A DNA stretch of 64,000 bases from Xenorhabdus thuongxuanensis (GCF_001908095.1 NZ_MKGR01000009.1:1-64000); one strand, 5' to 3'. Shown: positions 16,644-28,095, numbered from the stretch's first letter. Notes: generated by a model not told the origin, from the letters alone. Program-made: numbers and translations.

Positions 16644-17378
16644 TCAGTTGACTGAATCAGGAGAAATTACTTCCCACTTACCAAACAGCGTTAAACCAGC
16701 AGCTTTTGCCAACGCCGCAGAAGCGGGATTATCGAGCTGGCATCTAAACTGAGGCTCATATCCCTGAGCACAGGCATATTGACTGATTGCACGTACAACT
16801 TTTCTGGCATAGCCTTTACTCCGGAAAGACTCCAGAGTCAGTACTCCCATATCAGCAAGTTGCGAATCATTCCACGGGTACATACTGGCGGCACTGACCA
16901 GACGGTTTTGCTCATCAAAAGAACCGAATACTGCCCAGTGATCCAGTTCAACATAAGCGTTATCAAGATCCTGCTCTGAAGCGGACGCTTGAAATGCAGA
17001 GAAGACTTCACCATCTTTCTCTTCTGTCAGTTGACGCTGCATGTTGTCTGGATTTTCCTGCAATAATTGACTCTTTTCTGTCTCCGGAAAATAGAAAATA
17101 TAGTCAGCACCATGCAAAGTAATATTCGCCTCATTTAATTTCTGGCGAAAAATAGATTCAGACATTTTTTCCTGATGATAAAGATCGGCTTTTTCAGCCA
17201 GCTCTGGTGCCAGAACAGCCATAACTCGGCTGTTACTGGTTTCCAACACCATTACGCGATTATCTTGTTCCAGGCTGGTATTAGTGGCAACAGTAAAAAC
17301 ATTATCCTTATAAAGAGTATTTTCACCCAATAATAGAGCCTGCCAGAAATCAGTTATTGCTTTTGAAAATAAAGGCAT
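16644..17378 (-). CDS. GNAT-family N-acetyltransferase, substrate unknown
   Basis: This 244-residue protein has its GNAT fold in the C-terminal half (about 130-240). It shows WAVFGSFDEQNRLVSAASMYPW, then ADMGVLTLESFRSKGYARKVVRAI, which carries the acetyl-CoA loop RSKGYA, and ends with a conserved NPASAALAKAAGLTLFGKW segment. The N-terminal ~120 residues resemble an accessory domain found in some stand-alone acetyltransferases. It starts 44 bases after cysM on the same strand and may be co-transcribed with the cys operon, but a sulfur role is only a possibility. The reading frame is intact. Confidence 0.75.
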   Translation of the reverse strand: MPLFSKAITDFWQALLLGENTLYKDNVFTVATNTSLEQDNRVMVLETSNSRVMAVLAPELAEKADLYHQEKMSESIFRQKLNEANITLHGADYIFYFPETEKSQLLQENPDNMQRQLTEEKDGEVFSAFQASASEQDLDNAYVELDHWAVFGSFDEQNRLVSAASMYPWNDSQLADMGVLTLESFRSKGYARKVVRAISQYACAQGYEPQFRCQLDNPASAALAKAAGLTLFGKWEVISPDSVN

Positions 17379-17422
17379 ACTTTTTACTCACGCAGATTTA
17401 CTTACATAAAAAAGAATATGGG

Positions 17423-18304
17423 TCAATTAAAAACACCGGTAGATAAATATCTGTCGCCGCGATCGCAAATAATTACCACGATTATCGCTCCAGGGTTTTC
17501 AGCCGCGATACGCAACGCCCCGGAAACGGCTCCGCCAGAACTGACTCCACAAAAAATACCTTCTTTCTGTGCCAACAGCCGCATCATCGTTTCTGCTTCA
17601 CTCTGAGTAATATCCAAAATCTGATCCACCAGCTCTTTCTGATAGATGCCGGGCATATAGGCCGGAGACCAACGACGAATACCAGGAATATGACTATCTT
17701 CCTCAGGTTGTAATCCGATAATTTTCACTCTGTCTGACTGAGATTTCAGATAGCGGCTCACCCCCGTAATCGTGCCTGTCGTTCCCATACTGGAGACAAA
17801 GTGCGTGATCCGTCCCTGTGTTTGCTGCCAAATTTCCGGGCCAGTAGTATTAAAATGTGCCAGTGAATTATCCGTATTATTAAATTGGTCCAGAACTTTT
17901 CCTTCCCCATTCTTCTCCATTTCTTGTGCCAAATCCCGCGCACCTTCCATTCCCAATTCTTTACTGACTAAAATTAATTCAGCACCGTAAGCTCGCATTG
18001 ATGCCTGCCTCTCAAGGCTCATATTTTCAGGCATCAATAATTTTAGGTGATATCCTTTTACCGCCGCGATCATCGCCAGTGCAATGCCGGTATTGCCACT
18101 TGTTGCTTCAATCAAAACATCACCTGGGGCAATTTCCCCACGCAATTCCGCTTGCAGGATCATCGAAAGCGCAGCTCTGTCTTTTACGGAACCCGCCGGA
18201 TTATTGCCTTCCAGCTTTACCCAAATCTCAGCATCAACACATTCTGTAATTCGTTGTAATTTCACCAGCGGTGTATTACCTATAAATTCTTCCAAACTTG
18301 CCAC
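17423..18304 (-). CDS. cysM: cysteine synthase B (thiosulfate-using O-acetylserine sulfhydrylase)
   Basis: This 293-residue PLP enzyme converts O-acetylserine with thiosulfate or sulfide. The PLP lysine is in NNPAGSVKDRAALSM, the substrate loop is [16 protein letters not shown], the glycine loop is SSMGTTGTITGVSRY, and IFCGVSSGGAVSGALR is near the C-terminus. It uses a GTG start at 18304, giving MASLEEFIGNTPLVKLQR, as the family begins. It is about 10 residues shorter than E. coli CysM at the C-terminus. It is the last gene of cysP-T-W-A-M, which matches its use of the imported thiosulfate. Confidence 0.96.
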   Translation of the reverse strand: MASLEEFIGNTPLVKLQRITECVDAEIWVKLEGNNPAGSVKDRAALSMILQAELRGEIAPGDVLIEATSGNTGIALAMIAAVKGYHLKLLMPENMSLERQASMRAYGAELILVSKELGMEGARDLAQEMEKNGEGKVLDQFNNTDNSLAHFNTTGPEIWQQTQGRITHFVSSMGTTGTITGVSRYLKSQSDRVKIIGLQPEEDSHIPGIRRWSPAYMPGIYQKELVDQILDITQSEAETMMRLLAQKEGIFCGVSSGGAVSGALRIAAENPGAIIVVIICDRGDRYLSTGVFN

Positions 18305-18436
18305 AGCATTACCTAATTCGTATAAGAATGGATAAACAAATAATCATATTAAGGAAACTGTAGCAAGACATTAAGCAAAAAATCCCTACTCCTTTGCATA
18401 GCAGGGAATAAGGATCCAATATAAAGATGAATTAAA

Positions 18437-19525
18437 TCAGGCAGATTCAGCGAATCGCAACACTTTTAATGGCAAATTTACAGCATACAAGCGAGCACCC
18501 GTGCCGCCAATAAAATAGTCATTTCCCTTAACCGGTATGGAGGAATCATCCCGCCAAATCACTGACAGGTATTCATCGCCCCATCCTAACGGCTGAACAG
18601 ATAGTAGGAAAAAATGGCCACGCGGGCTCACTTCCACGATTTGTACTGGCAAAGGGCAGGCAGGTGTTTGCTTGGCACTAAGCGTCATATCCCAAGGCCG
18701 GAAAAAAATATCAACATTTCCTTGATGTAGCGGTGTGATATTCAATGGAAAAATTTTCCCGCCAATCCAGAGTTGGGAACCTTTAATTTCACCATTCAGT
18801 TTGTTTATTTCTCCCATGAACTCAAGGACAAATCGGCTTTCCGGTTCATGCCATATTTGCTGAGGAGTACCGACCTGTTCAATGCGCCCTTGATTCATAA
18901 GTACTACCCTGTCAGCCACTTCCATTGCCTCTTCTTGATCATGGGTGACAAATACGCTGGTAAATTTCAATTCTTCATGTAACTGCCGCAACCAACGACG
19001 TAACTCCATACGAACCTGAGCATCTAATGCACCAAAAGGTTCATCCAACAAGAGGATCTGTGGTTCAACCGCCAATGCTCTTGCTAATGCTACACGCTGT
19101 TTTTGCCCGCCAGAAAGCTGCGATGGATAACGTTCTGCCAAATGGGAAAGTTGCACCATATCTAGCAAAGCCATAACTTTACTACGCAGTGCCTCAGCAC
19201 TGGGACGCTGACGACGAGGAAGAACGGTCAGGCCAAAAGCCACGTTATCGAATACCGTCATATGGCGAAATAAAGCATAGTGTTGGAATACAAATCCAAC
19301 ACGCCGATCTTTTGCATGTAGCCGGCTGACATCCTGCCCGTGGAATTTCAATTGGCCTGCACTCTGCTGCTCAAGCCCTGCGATGATCCGCAACAATGTC
19401 GTCTTGCCAGAACCCGATGGGCCAAGCAGGGCTACCATCTCACCAGATTCAATATCCAGTGAAATTTCATTCAGTATCTGAGATCGACCAAAAGATTTAC
19501 TGATTTTACTGATTTCAATACTCAT
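18437..19525 (-). CDS. cysA: sulfate/thiosulfate ABC transporter ATP-binding protein
   Basis: This 362-residue ATPase powers the CysTW permease. Walker A is [12 protein letters not shown] (about 34-45), the Q-loop is VFQHYALF, the signature is [15 protein letters not shown], Walker B is [12 protein letters not shown], and the switch histidine is in [11 protein letters not shown]-terminal regulatory domain (about 235-362) includes a TOBE-like segment, [10 protein letters not shown]. The frame is complete, and it starts 14 bases after cysW. Confidence 0.97.
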   Translation of the reverse strand: MSIEISKISKSFGRSQILNEISLDIESGEMVALLGPSGSGKTTLLRIIAGLEQQSAGQLKFHGQDVSRLHAKDRRVGFVFQHYALFRHMTVFDNVAFGLTVLPRRQRPSAEALRSKVMALLDMVQLSHLAERYPSQLSGGQKQRVALARALAVEPQILLLDEPFGALDAQVRMELRRWLRQLHEELKFTSVFVTHDQEEAMEVADRVVLMNQGRIEQVGTPQQIWHEPESRFVLEFMGEINKLNGEIKGSQLWIGGKIFPLNITPLHQGNVDIFFRPWDMTLSAKQTPACPLPVQIVEVSPRGHFFLLSVQPLGWGDEYLSVIWRDDSSIPVKGNDYFIGGTGARLYAVNLPLKVLRFAESA

Positions 19526-19539
19526 ATCCCGCTCCTAAC

Positions 19540-20373
19540 CTACCCTTGCTGGCGGCTTAAACGCCATTGCAATGCACTTTTGACAATCAGAGTAATAATC
19601 GCCATCACCGCCAATAAGGCCGCGGCCGTAAATGCGCCAACCGTGTTGTAATCTTGATACAACAACTCAACCTGCAAAGGCAGTGTATAGGTTTCACCGC
19701 GAATGGCCCCCGATACTACAGATACAGCACCAAATTCCCCAATTGCCCGCGCATTGGTCAAAACAACGCCATATAACAATGCCCAACGAATATTTGGCAA
19801 TGTCACGCGCCAGAACATCTTCCAGCCGGAGGCGCCCAATAATATAGCGGCTTCATCTTCCTGATTACCTTGACTCAACATCACCGGCACCAATTCACGA
19901 ACCACAAACGGACATGTCACAAATACAGTCACCAATACCATACCAGGCCATGAGAACATCAATTGGATGTCATAACTCCCCAACCAACCATTAGCACCAT
20001 AAAAAAGCAGATAAAGTAACCCAGCTACAACCGGAGAAATCGCAAACGGAATATCAATTAATGTCAGCAATAATTGTCTGCCGGGGAATTGAAAACGTGT
20101 CACTAACCATGCCGTCATCACACCAAAAACCAAATTAAGGGGGACGGTGATAAGAGCAATCATCACGGTCAGCCAAATAGCGTGCAGCATATCGGAATCG
20201 AAAAGATTCTGAGCAACCATGTCGACTCCTTTAGAAAAGGCAGTCAAGAAAATCCATGCTATCGGTATGACCAACAGCAGAAGAGAGAAAAGTACACCAG
20301 TACCAATCAGTAACCATTTTCCCCAATTTATAGCGAGACGTTGTGCCACTGTGTATGCGGAAAATTCAGTCAT
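19540..20373 (-). CDS. cysW: sulfate/thiosulfate ABC transporter permease CysW
   Basis: This 277-residue inner-membrane permease has about six transmembrane helices. The EAA loop that docks on CysA is EDEAAILLGASGWKMFWRVTLPNIRWALLYG (about 170-200). The C-terminal half has NARAIGEFGAVSVVSG, a CysT/CysW hallmark. The stop of cysT overlaps its start in a TAATG motif, so translation is coupled. Confidence 0.97.
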   Translation of the reverse strand: MTEFSAYTVAQRLAINWGKWLLIGTGVLFSLLLLVIPIAWIFLTAFSKGVDMVAQNLFDSDMLHAIWLTVMIALITVPLNLVFGVMTAWLVTRFQFPGRQLLLTLIDIPFAISPVVAGLLYLLFYGANGWLGSYDIQLMFSWPGMVLVTVFVTCPFVVRELVPVMLSQGNQEDEAAILLGASGWKMFWRVTLPNIRWALLYGVVLTNARAIGEFGAVSVVSGAIRGETYTLPLQVELLYQDYNTVGAFTAAALLAVMAIITLIVKSALQWRLSRQQG

Positions 20374-21203
20374 TAATGTCCTCCTATCCGTTTACCAAAG
20401 CGGCTTTGCAATATATTGACGCTAAACAACAGTAATAACGACGCAGCGAGGATAACGGAAGCAATCGCACTAGCAGCCGGATAATCAAATTCTTGCAGGC
20501 GGATAAAGATCATCAGGGAAGCAACTTCAGTTTGCCAGGCAATATTGCCGGCAATGAAAATCACGGCACCAAATTCTCCCAAGCTACGAGTAAAAGAGAG
20601 CACAGTTCCGGCAATCAATGCAGGTGAAACCTCAGGTAATACAACCCGCCGAAAAGTTTGCCAACGGCTTGCTCCCAATGTCTGTGCTGCTTCCTCGTAT
20701 TCAGGGCCTAATTCTTCAAGTACAGGCTGAACAGTGCGCACCACAAACGGCAGGCTAGTGAATGCCATTGCGACTGCAATGCCCAGCCAGGTATTGGTGA
20801 CTTTGATATCGAAATTACCAAGCCAGGCACCGTACCACCCAGTTGCAGAAAAGAGTGTCGCTAGCGTTAAACCTGCAACTGCCGTCGGTAAAGCAAATGG
20901 CAAATCCATCAAGCCATCTAATAAACTGCGTCCGGGGAATTGATAGCGTGTTAATATCCAAGCCATCAACATACCAAAAACCATATTGAACAAACTGGCA
21001 ATCGCTGCGGCCAACAATGTTACCTTATAAGCGGCAACAACCTGTGGGTTGATGATGACTTGCCAATATTGTTCCCATGTCATACTGGAAAGCTGTACTA
21101 CCAGAGCACTTAATGGCAATAGCAGAATAAGACAGACATAAAACAGGCTACAGCCTAAACTCAGCCCAAACCCGGGCAAGACACGTTTACTAAATACCCA
21201 CAT
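20373..21203 (-). CDS. cysT: sulfate/thiosulfate ABC transporter permease CysT (CysU)
   Basis: This 276-residue permease partner of CysW also has about six membrane helices. Landmarks are RVLPGFGLSLGCSLFYVCLILLLP at the N-terminus, GLMDLPFALPTAVAGLTLA, the EAA loop YEEAAQTLGASRWQTFRRVVLPEVSPALI, and SFTRSLGEFGAVIFIAGN. It overlaps the end of cysP by one base in a TAATG arrangement and overlaps cysW in the same way. Confidence 0.97.
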   Translation of the reverse strand: MWVFSKRVLPGFGLSLGCSLFYVCLILLLPLSALVVQLSSMTWEQYWQVIINPQVVAAYKVTLLAAAIASLFNMVFGMLMAWILTRYQFPGRSLLDGLMDLPFALPTAVAGLTLATLFSATGWYGAWLGNFDIKVTNTWLGIAVAMAFTSLPFVVRTVQPVLEELGPEYEEAAQTLGASRWQTFRRVVLPEVSPALIAGTVLSFTRSLGEFGAVIFIAGNIAWQTEVASLMIFIRLQEFDYPAASAIASVILAASLLLLFSVNILQSRFGKRIGGH

Positions 21204-22240
21204 TATTTGCGCCCTTTTTTCAATAATTGATCGAGCGTACCGCCAGTATTGAAGTGAGTTTTCATTACTTGAGGCCAGCTACCGAATTGTTCTTCGAGGC
21301 GAAACAGTTTGGTTACAGGAAAACGGGAGTGCTGTGCTTTCATAACATTTTGATCGATTACACGATAATTAAAACTGGCTATGATTTTCTGGGCTGCCGG
21401 ACTATACAGATAATTTAAATACGCTTTAGCAACTGCTTCCGTACCGTTTTTTTGAACACTTTTATCCACCCAGGTTACGGGGAATTCAGCCAAAATATTC
21501 ACCGGAGGTACAATGAGTTGGTAATTATCTTCCCCATACTGTTTACGAATGTTATTGACCTCAGATTCGAAGCTAATCAGCACATCCCCTATTCCCCGTT
21601 CAATAAAGGAAGTTGTTGCACCACGACCTCCAGTATCAAATACCTCTACATTCTGTAAAAAATGCTGCATCAGTTGGCGAATCTTAGCGGGATCATGCGG
21701 ATTTTTTTGCTGAAAAGCGCCCCATGCGGCCAAATAGGTATAGCGTCCATTACCTGACGTTTTTGGGTTTGGAAAAACTAATTTCACATCATTTCGCACC
21801 AAGTCTTCCCAAGTTTGAATATGTTTGGGATTACCTTTGCGTACCAAAAACGCCATAGTGGAATAATATGGAGAACTATTATTTGGCAAACGCTGCTGCC
21901 AATTGGCGGGAATGAGATTGCCGCGATCGTGCAAGATCTGAATATCTGTGACTTGGTTATAAGTGACGACATCCGCTCGCAATCCATGCAAAATGGCCAA
22001 TGCTTGTTTCGATGAACCGGCATGGGACTGCTTGATAGTCAATTTATCCTGCGGGTTCTGTTCATTCCATTGTTTTTCAAATTCCGGATTCAAGCTCAAG
22101 AATAATTCTCGTCCAATATCGTAAGAACTATTCAGCAACTCAACAGCCAAGGCGTTAGAGCTATAAACGTTGAGACAGGCACAAAACAACAGGCTAGTCA
22201 TTCCGCTTAATAATTTATTTTTTATTGCCACTATTTTCAT
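21203..22240 (-). CDS. cysP: thiosulfate/sulfate-binding periplasmic protein CysP
   Basis: This 345-residue periplasmic receptor delivers thiosulfate or sulfate to CysTWA. A signal peptide occupies about residues 1-32 (cleavage near SNALA). The mature part starts [15 protein letters not shown] and includes [54 protein letters not shown] and [17 protein letters not shown], all shared with E. coli CysP rather than Sbp. It is first in cysP-T-W-A-M. In enterics the promoter needs CysB; no site was defined in the upstream 265 bases. Confidence 0.96.
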   Translation of the reverse strand: MKIVAIKNKLLSGMTSLLFCACLNVYSSNALAVELLNSSYDIGRELFLSLNPEFEKQWNEQNPQDKLTIKQSHAGSSKQALAILHGLRADVVTYNQVTDIQILHDRGNLIPANWQQRLPNNSSPYYSTMAFLVRKGNPKHIQTWEDLVRNDVKLVFPNPKTSGNGRYTYLAAWGAFQQKNPHDPAKIRQLMQHFLQNVEVFDTGGRGATTSFIERGIGDVLISFESEVNNIRKQYGEDNYQLIVPPVNILAEFPVTWVDKSVQKNGTEAVAKAYLNYLYSPAAQKIIASFNYRVIDQNVMKAQHSRFPVTKLFRLEEQFGSWPQVMKTHFNTGGTLDQLLKKGRK

Positions 22241-22505
22241 CCAACACCTTACTCATCACACCATTTGACAACAATTTCTCTACTGTATCCAGAATCTTTA
22301 TAACAGGGTAGCTTACTAGCTACTGTTTTATATACCGAATTTTTATGAGAAATGATGAAAAGCGATAAGATGTGGAAAATATCAGATTACTGGTGCCAGC
22401 CGCTTTTCAATTATCTAAAACGGTTTGAATTCTGGCACCCTGCCCTTATTATGCAAGCGGATTAAAAGATCTTTTACTTGATATAAAGCTTTTTTTAGGC
22501 GTTTA

Positions 22506-23129
22506 TCAGGATTTCCAAATAATACGAGAAACTTTCCAGTCCTTCAAAACATCATCAGAAGGCATTAATCCTTCAGGCCCTTCCCAAGCGCCAGTAAAAA
22601 CATAGCTGACATGCTGACTCTGTGAAGCAGTGCAAATGACAGTAGGCGACACAGTGAGATCATGGGAGCGCTGACATTTTCCAAATGCCTGGTTATAGAG
22701 ATTAGAGAAAGGCGTACCTATTTTCGTTCCCCAAACTGTTTTAACCTCATCATCCAACACATCAATACGATCAACTTTACCATTGACCAGACCGTGAAAC
22801 TCCAGTTTTACCTGACCATCTTCCATACCCTGAATAACACTCACTAACTTGCCATTTTGCATCTCCATGCCACTACGCAGACGATATTTTCCCTCCAACC
22901 CTGTTTCAATAGCAGATTGAGTCATATCCGTCTGTTTATTGATTTTCCCTATACCCTGCTCAGAAATACTTAAGGAACTGCCAAACCAATTAAAAGGCGA
23001 TAAGGCAGGCCATGACATTCTTAAAGTTCCGGCACAAGCCGTCAACAAGAATGAGCACCCTACTAAACTGCTAGCCAGCATAACCTTCTTCTGTTTATGA
23101 CAGGAATTAAATGCAAAAAATTTATCCAT
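22506..23129 (-). CDS. yfeY: YfeY-like lipoprotein
   Basis: This 207-residue predicted lipoprotein has a basic N-terminus and a hydrophobic stretch ending FLLTACAGT (lipobox Cys about 32). The mature part starts LRMSWPALSPFNWFGSSL and continues SEQGIGKINKQTDMTQSAIETGLEGKYRLRSGM, matching the YfeY family, called RpoE-regulated in E. coli. Its function is unknown. It keeps its E. coli neighbourhood near ypeA and hemF, but yfeZ and amiA are missing. The N-terminus is longer than usual, and a start at residue 17 is possible but would leave too short a signal. Confidence 0.85.
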   Translation of the reverse strand: MDKFFAFNSCHKQKKVMLASSLVGCSFLLTACAGTLRMSWPALSPFNWFGSSLSISEQGIGKINKQTDMTQSAIETGLEGKYRLRSGMEMQNGKLVSVIQGMEDGQVKLEFHGLVNGKVDRIDVLDDEVKTVWGTKIGTPFSNLYNQAFGKCQRSHDLTVSPTVICTASQSQHVSYVFTGAWEGPEGLMPSDDVLKDWKVSRIIWKS

Positions 23130-23400
23130 CTCTGTTTTCTTAACCTTTAGCTCTATGGAGTTGTCATTTGATATCTATCAGACCACATTCCTAAAAAAAC
23201 ATTCAATTGTAAATATACAAACCATTCATCAACAGAAACAAAAAAATCATGTTTAAAAGATGTTATTTATTAAGCATTGCACATCCATTTATAAAATAAA
23301 CTACATAATAGAATAACATTAATGTAATGATATCTTCATCCGTTATCTATATATAGACCATCGTTCAATACTTATTTTTTATATCTCGCTATATTACGAT
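23130..23400. other. AT-rich gene-free stretch between yfeY and the small unknown gene
   Basis: Apart from promoter-like AT runs and the two divergent upstream regions, no coding or structured element was recognised. Confidence 0.5.
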
Positions 23401-23440
23401 TCATTGGCTAAGTAATATACTCATTGGCTAAGTAATATAC
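23401..23440 (+). repeat. perfect 20-bp tandem duplication in a 5' leader
   Basis: TCATTGGCTAAGTAATATAC occurs twice with no gap, ending 17 bases before the ATG of the small gene at 23456. The copies are identical, which suggests recent slippage or a two-site regulatory element. Confidence 0.9.
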
Positions 23441-23455
23441 CTCAGGAGAGAAATA

Positions 23456-23704
23456 ATGAATATTCCCTATCAATATCATGTTGATTATCAGCAGCCTTCA
23501 GGCTGGACTATATTAAAAGGAAAGTCCACATCCTCTATACCTGAGCATTACTTTCTATCTAAGGATGAGGATGGGAATATTAACGTGGTGATTTACATTG
23601 ATAATAAAAAGCCGGTAATGTCAAAAGATCTCCTTGTTATAAAAAACAAATATATGAGGAGATGGGCGCACTCCATTCATGTTTCATCAAAAAACACTGA
23701 TTAA
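23456..23704 (+). CDS. small protein of unknown function
   Basis: This 82-residue protein is not recognised. It is polar, has no signal peptide or membrane helix, and alternates hydrophobic and charged residues (NINVVIYIDNKKPVMSKDLLVI) in a way that suggests a small beta-rich fold. A strong AGGAGAG ribosome site precedes the ATG, which argues for real translation. It lies alone in an AT-rich interval where yfeZ would be in E. coli. The tandem duplication just upstream falls in its leader or promoter. Confidence 0.6.
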   Translation: MNIPYQYHVDYQQPSGWTILKGKSTSSIPEHYFLSKDEDGNINVVIYIDNKKPVMSKDLLVIKNKYMRRWAHSIHVSSKNTD

Positions 23705-23794
23705 AAAAGATAATAATGACTAAATAGAGAGAGTATATAAATAGTATGATTCTATTCAGCCATTAATAACTTGCATATTTATCTAACAATTCAT

Positions 23795-24217
23795 TTAATC
23801 AATAATCAATCGCTTACTAAACATGACATTTTCTTGACCTAAATAATCATATTCCATTTTTTCACACATACAGATTGTTGCATCATTTTCTTCTGGAACC
23901 ACGATCAAAATACTGGGGCAACCTCTGGCCAACAATTTCTTTTCCAGGCGGGAGATCAATGCATTGGCTATTCCCCTGCCTCTGAATTCAGGATGTACTC
24001 CCAGATAATAGGCATGACCACGATGCCCATCATAACCGCCCATAACTGTACCAACCACCTCTCCCGCAACTTCAGCAACCAGAAATAAATCAGCATCATG
24101 GGTGAGTTTGCGCTCAATATCTATTTCTGGATCATCACCAGAGTTAATCAAATCACAACGTTCCCAAAGTGTGATAACGGCTTCAAAGTCGTCTTGCCGA
24201 AATACCCGAATTTCCAT
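23795..24217 (-). CDS. ypeA: GNAT-family acetyltransferase YpeA
   Basis: This 140-residue single-domain GNAT enzyme has acetyl-CoA-binding residues in [26 protein letters not shown] (about 72-97). It starts [23 protein letters not shown], as E. coli YpeA does. The substrate is unknown. It is next to hemF, as in E. coli, where only amiA lies between. Length is normal. Confidence 0.93.
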   Translation of the reverse strand: MEIRVFRQDDFEAVITLWERCDLINSGDDPEIDIERKLTHDADLFLVAEVAGEVVGTVMGGYDGHRGHAYYLGVHPEFRGRGIANALISRLEKKLLARGCPSILIVVPEENDATICMCEKMEYDYLGQENVMFSKRLIID

Positions 24218-24279
24218 AGTGAGTAAGCCTATTTAATAAGCAGTTGAATCAATGTTAATTATCACTACTTTTATTTTAG

Positions 24280-25266
<987 letters not shown>

Positions 25267-25274
25267 CAATTCCA

Positions 25275-25312
25275 AACAGGAATACAAGAAAATTTCTTTA
25301 TTCCTGTTTTAC
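25275..25312 (+). terminator. hemF: hemF terminator
   Basis: AACAGGAATA and TATTCCTGTT pair and are followed by TTACTTC. Confidence 0.8.
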
Positions 25313-25513
25313 TTCTTGCCTTTAAAAATCCAACCCAAAATAGATGAGTTATTTGTCATAATACTGATAAAAATATTTATTATTTTTCATTAACAATACC
25401 CTGCCATAAAAAGTCAATACTCACACTAATGACTCGCCTATTAATTACAGCTAGTATTCAATCCGGGCCCAAAAAAATGAATACAACATCTAATAACAAA
25501 ACAGGGTATTATT

Positions 25514-26584
25514 ATGAGCAATAATCAAACCAACATATACAGCTTAATTCCTCCATTTGTTCTGGAGTATATCTCTGATGATTGTGATGCATATACTAAT
25601 CAATATGTATTAAAGACATTAGATCATGTTTATCAATTAATGAATGCGCCTGCTGAAGAAACTATTTCTCAACAGGACAAACAGGAAGCTAAAACAGAGA
25701 CGAATGATAAACTGCATCGCACTATCTATAATGCTAAAAATAAAGAGGATTTTCCAGGGGAAGAGTTATCTCGCGGCGAAGGTATGCCAGAGAGTTTAGA
25801 TGATTCAGTTAATGAGGCTTATGAATATCTTGGTAAGACTCATGAATTCTATAAAAAAGTCTTCGGCCGAAATTCTCTTGATAACAAAGGAATCAAGTTA
25901 GTTGCTACAGTACATTATGGAAAAAATTATCTGAATGCATTCTGGACCAGAAAACAAATGGTATTTGGTGATGGTGATGGAAAATACTTCAATCGTTTTA
26001 CCTCTGCCATTGATATTATAGCTCATGAGCTAACCCACGGTGTCATCGAGAGCGAAGCTGGGCTGGATTATATCTACCAGTCTGGTGCACTTAACGAATC
26101 CATCGCAGACGTATTTGGCATTATGGTAAAACAATATGTTAATAACCAAAAAGTCGATGAATCCAATTGGCTATTAGGTCAAGGTTTACTGGGACCAAAA
26201 TTTAATCCAGAAAATAGATCTGATGTTGGCTTACGCACCTTTATTAATCCCGGAAGTGCATTTTCTGGAGATAAGCAAGTTAGTCATATGAATCAATATG
26301 AAGATCTCCCCTTCATCATTGATAATGGAGGCGTTCACATACATTCAGGCATTCCTAACAAGGCATTTTATTTGGTGGCGATGGAGTTGGGAGGCTATGC
26401 CTGGGAAAAAGCGGGAAAAATTTGGTATGAAACGCTACTGGATAAACGTCTAACTTCAGATGCAGATTTTGAAGATTTTGCCAAACTGACGATTGATAAT
26501 GCTGAAAAATTATTCAACAAGAAAACGTCAGATATTGTTAGTCATGGCTGGAAAGAAGTTGGTGTTCTACTTTCCGAAGAGTAA
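25514..26584 (+). CDS. protealysin-like M4 metalloprotease, copy 1
   Basis: This is a 356-residue thermolysin-family zinc protease. It has no signal peptide but carries the short protealysin-type propeptide: IPPFVLEYI at 12-20, with the cut expected before HRTIYNA (about 68). Zinc and catalytic residues are HELTH (171-175), Glu195 in GALNESIADVFG, and the transition-state His275 in DNGGVHIHSGIPNKAFY. Length matches protealysin, grimelysin and PrtS. A very similar gene follows, and then a propeptide-only copy. PrtS-type proteases of Photorhabdus/Xenorhabdus act outside the cell and are linked to insect infection; the export route is unclear. The GGGTATTATTATG start context is shared with the next two genes. 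Confidence 0.92.
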   Translation: MSNNQTNIYSLIPPFVLEYISDDCDAYTNQYVLKTLDHVYQLMNAPAEETISQQDKQEAKTETNDKLHRTIYNAKNKEDFPGEELSRGEGMPESLDDSVNEAYEYLGKTHEFYKKVFGRNSLDNKGIKLVATVHYGKNYLNAFWTRKQMVFGDGDGKYFNRFTSAIDIIAHELTHGVIESEAGLDYIYQSGALNESIADVFGIMVKQYVNNQKVDESNWLLGQGLLGPKFNPENRSDVGLRTFINPGSAFSGDKQVSHMNQYEDLPFIIDNGGVHIHSGIPNKAFYLVAMELGGYAWEKAGKIWYETLLDKRLTSDADFEDFAKLTIDNAEKLFNKKTSDIVSHGWKEVGVLLSEE

Positions 26585-26816
26585 TGAAATTACCATTAAT
26601 AAAATACTAATTCATATTTTAAGCAGTAACATTAAGATAATACTGAAATAAATAATAAAGGATTAAGGATAATCCTTTATTATATTTATAAATTAATATG
26701 TTATAACCCAACAAAAATACCTTCCATTAGTAGAAAACACCATCATTTAGATTAATAATTAATTAAGGTACCTAGAGATAAAATATACATAACATCTAAA
26801 AAGCGGGGGTATCATT

Positions 26817-27875
26817 ATGCGCAATCATCAAGATAAACTAAATAAATCTGGTATCATCCCACCATCTTTATTGGAATACGTTGTTAAAATTTGCGGCCAA
26901 ATCGATAAATCATACATATTAAAAACATTAGATCATGTTTACAATCTAATGAATAGCTCTGCTGAAATAGATATATTAATTCATGGATATCAGCCAGGTT
27001 TTGACAATAAATTAAATAGAACTATTTACAATGCTGAATATAATGATCAATACCCAGGGGATAAATTAATTTTATACGAAGGCATGGCTATGATTGATGA
27101 TATAGCAGCCACTGAGGCTTATAATTATCTTGGTAAGACCTATGAATTTTATCAGGAAATTTTTGGGCGTAATTCTATTGATAACAAAGGTCTTAAATTA
27201 GTTGCTACTGTGCATTACCAAAAAAACTATATGAATGCATTTTGGGATAATAATCAAATGGTCTTCGGTGATGGTTATGCCCCTTATTTTAACTGTTTCA
27301 CTTCCTGCATTGACATTACTGCACATGAACTAACTCATGGAGTAACTGAAAGTGAAGCAAACCTTGATTATGCCTATCAATCGGGTGCATTAAACGAATC
27401 GATCTCAGATGTATTCGGTATTATGGTAAAACAGTATGCAAATAACCAAAAGGCTAACGAATCTGATTGGTTGATAGGGCAGGGAATATTTGGTCCTGCA
27501 CTTAATCCGGACAATGATCCTAATGTTGCCTTGCGCTCATTCAAAAATCCTGGAACAGCAAACCCGAAAGATAATCAAGTTGGTCATATGAACCAATACC
27601 AAGATTTATCCGTCAGAGATGATAACGGAGGTGTTCACAAGTATTCTGGTATTCCTAATAAGGCATTCTACTTGTTGGCAACAGAGTTGGAAGGGTATTC
27701 TTGGGAGCAAGCTGGAAAAATTTGGTATAACACATTATTGGACAAACGATTATCCCACAAAGCCAGTTTTAATGATTTTGCACAGCTAACCGTTGATAAT
27801 GCTAACGCATTATTTGGCAAGGAAATTTCAGATATTGTGACTCATTCATGGAAACAAGTCGGAACTTTACTCTAA
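26817..27875 (+). CDS. protealysin-like M4 metalloprotease, copy 2
   Basis: This 352-residue paralogue of the preceding gene has the same layout: propeptide motif IIPPSLLEYV, maturation region NRTIYNAEYNDQYPG, zinc motif HELTH (170-174), third ligand in GALNESISDVFG (Glu194) and His274 in DNGGVHKYSGIPNKAFY. No catalytic residue is lost. The two mature regions are similar nearly throughout, but the propeptide segment after DHVY differs in length and sequence. It has its own leader and ribosome site (GGGGGTATCATTATG), 232 bases after copy 1. Tandem duplication followed by propeptide divergence is inferred. Confidence 0.92.
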   Translation: MRNHQDKLNKSGIIPPSLLEYVVKICGQIDKSYILKTLDHVYNLMNSSAEIDILIHGYQPGFDNKLNRTIYNAEYNDQYPGDKLILYEGMAMIDDIAATEAYNYLGKTYEFYQEIFGRNSIDNKGLKLVATVHYQKNYMNAFWDNNQMVFGDGYAPYFNCFTSCIDITAHELTHGVTESEANLDYAYQSGALNESISDVFGIMVKQYANNQKANESDWLIGQGIFGPALNPDNDPNVALRSFKNPGTANPKDNQVGHMNQYQDLSVRDDNGGVHKYSGIPNKAFYLLATELEGYSWEQAGKIWYNTLLDKRLSHKASFNDFAQLTVDNANALFGKEISDIVTHSWKQVGTLL

Positions 27876-28095
27876 AAGTTGTAATATCTCTCTAATCAAT
27901 CAGGACCAGGGAAGGTCTTGATTACGTTTATGTATCTATCCTTAATTTAATTAAACTAATCATCTTATCCTTCCATACCATATCATAAAAAAATTTACAT
28001 TTTTAGTAGTGACTAGCATGGTTAGTTTGGCTACTATTCAGATTAGGCCAAATATACGCCAACACCATAACATACATACAAAATAGGGCATTATC

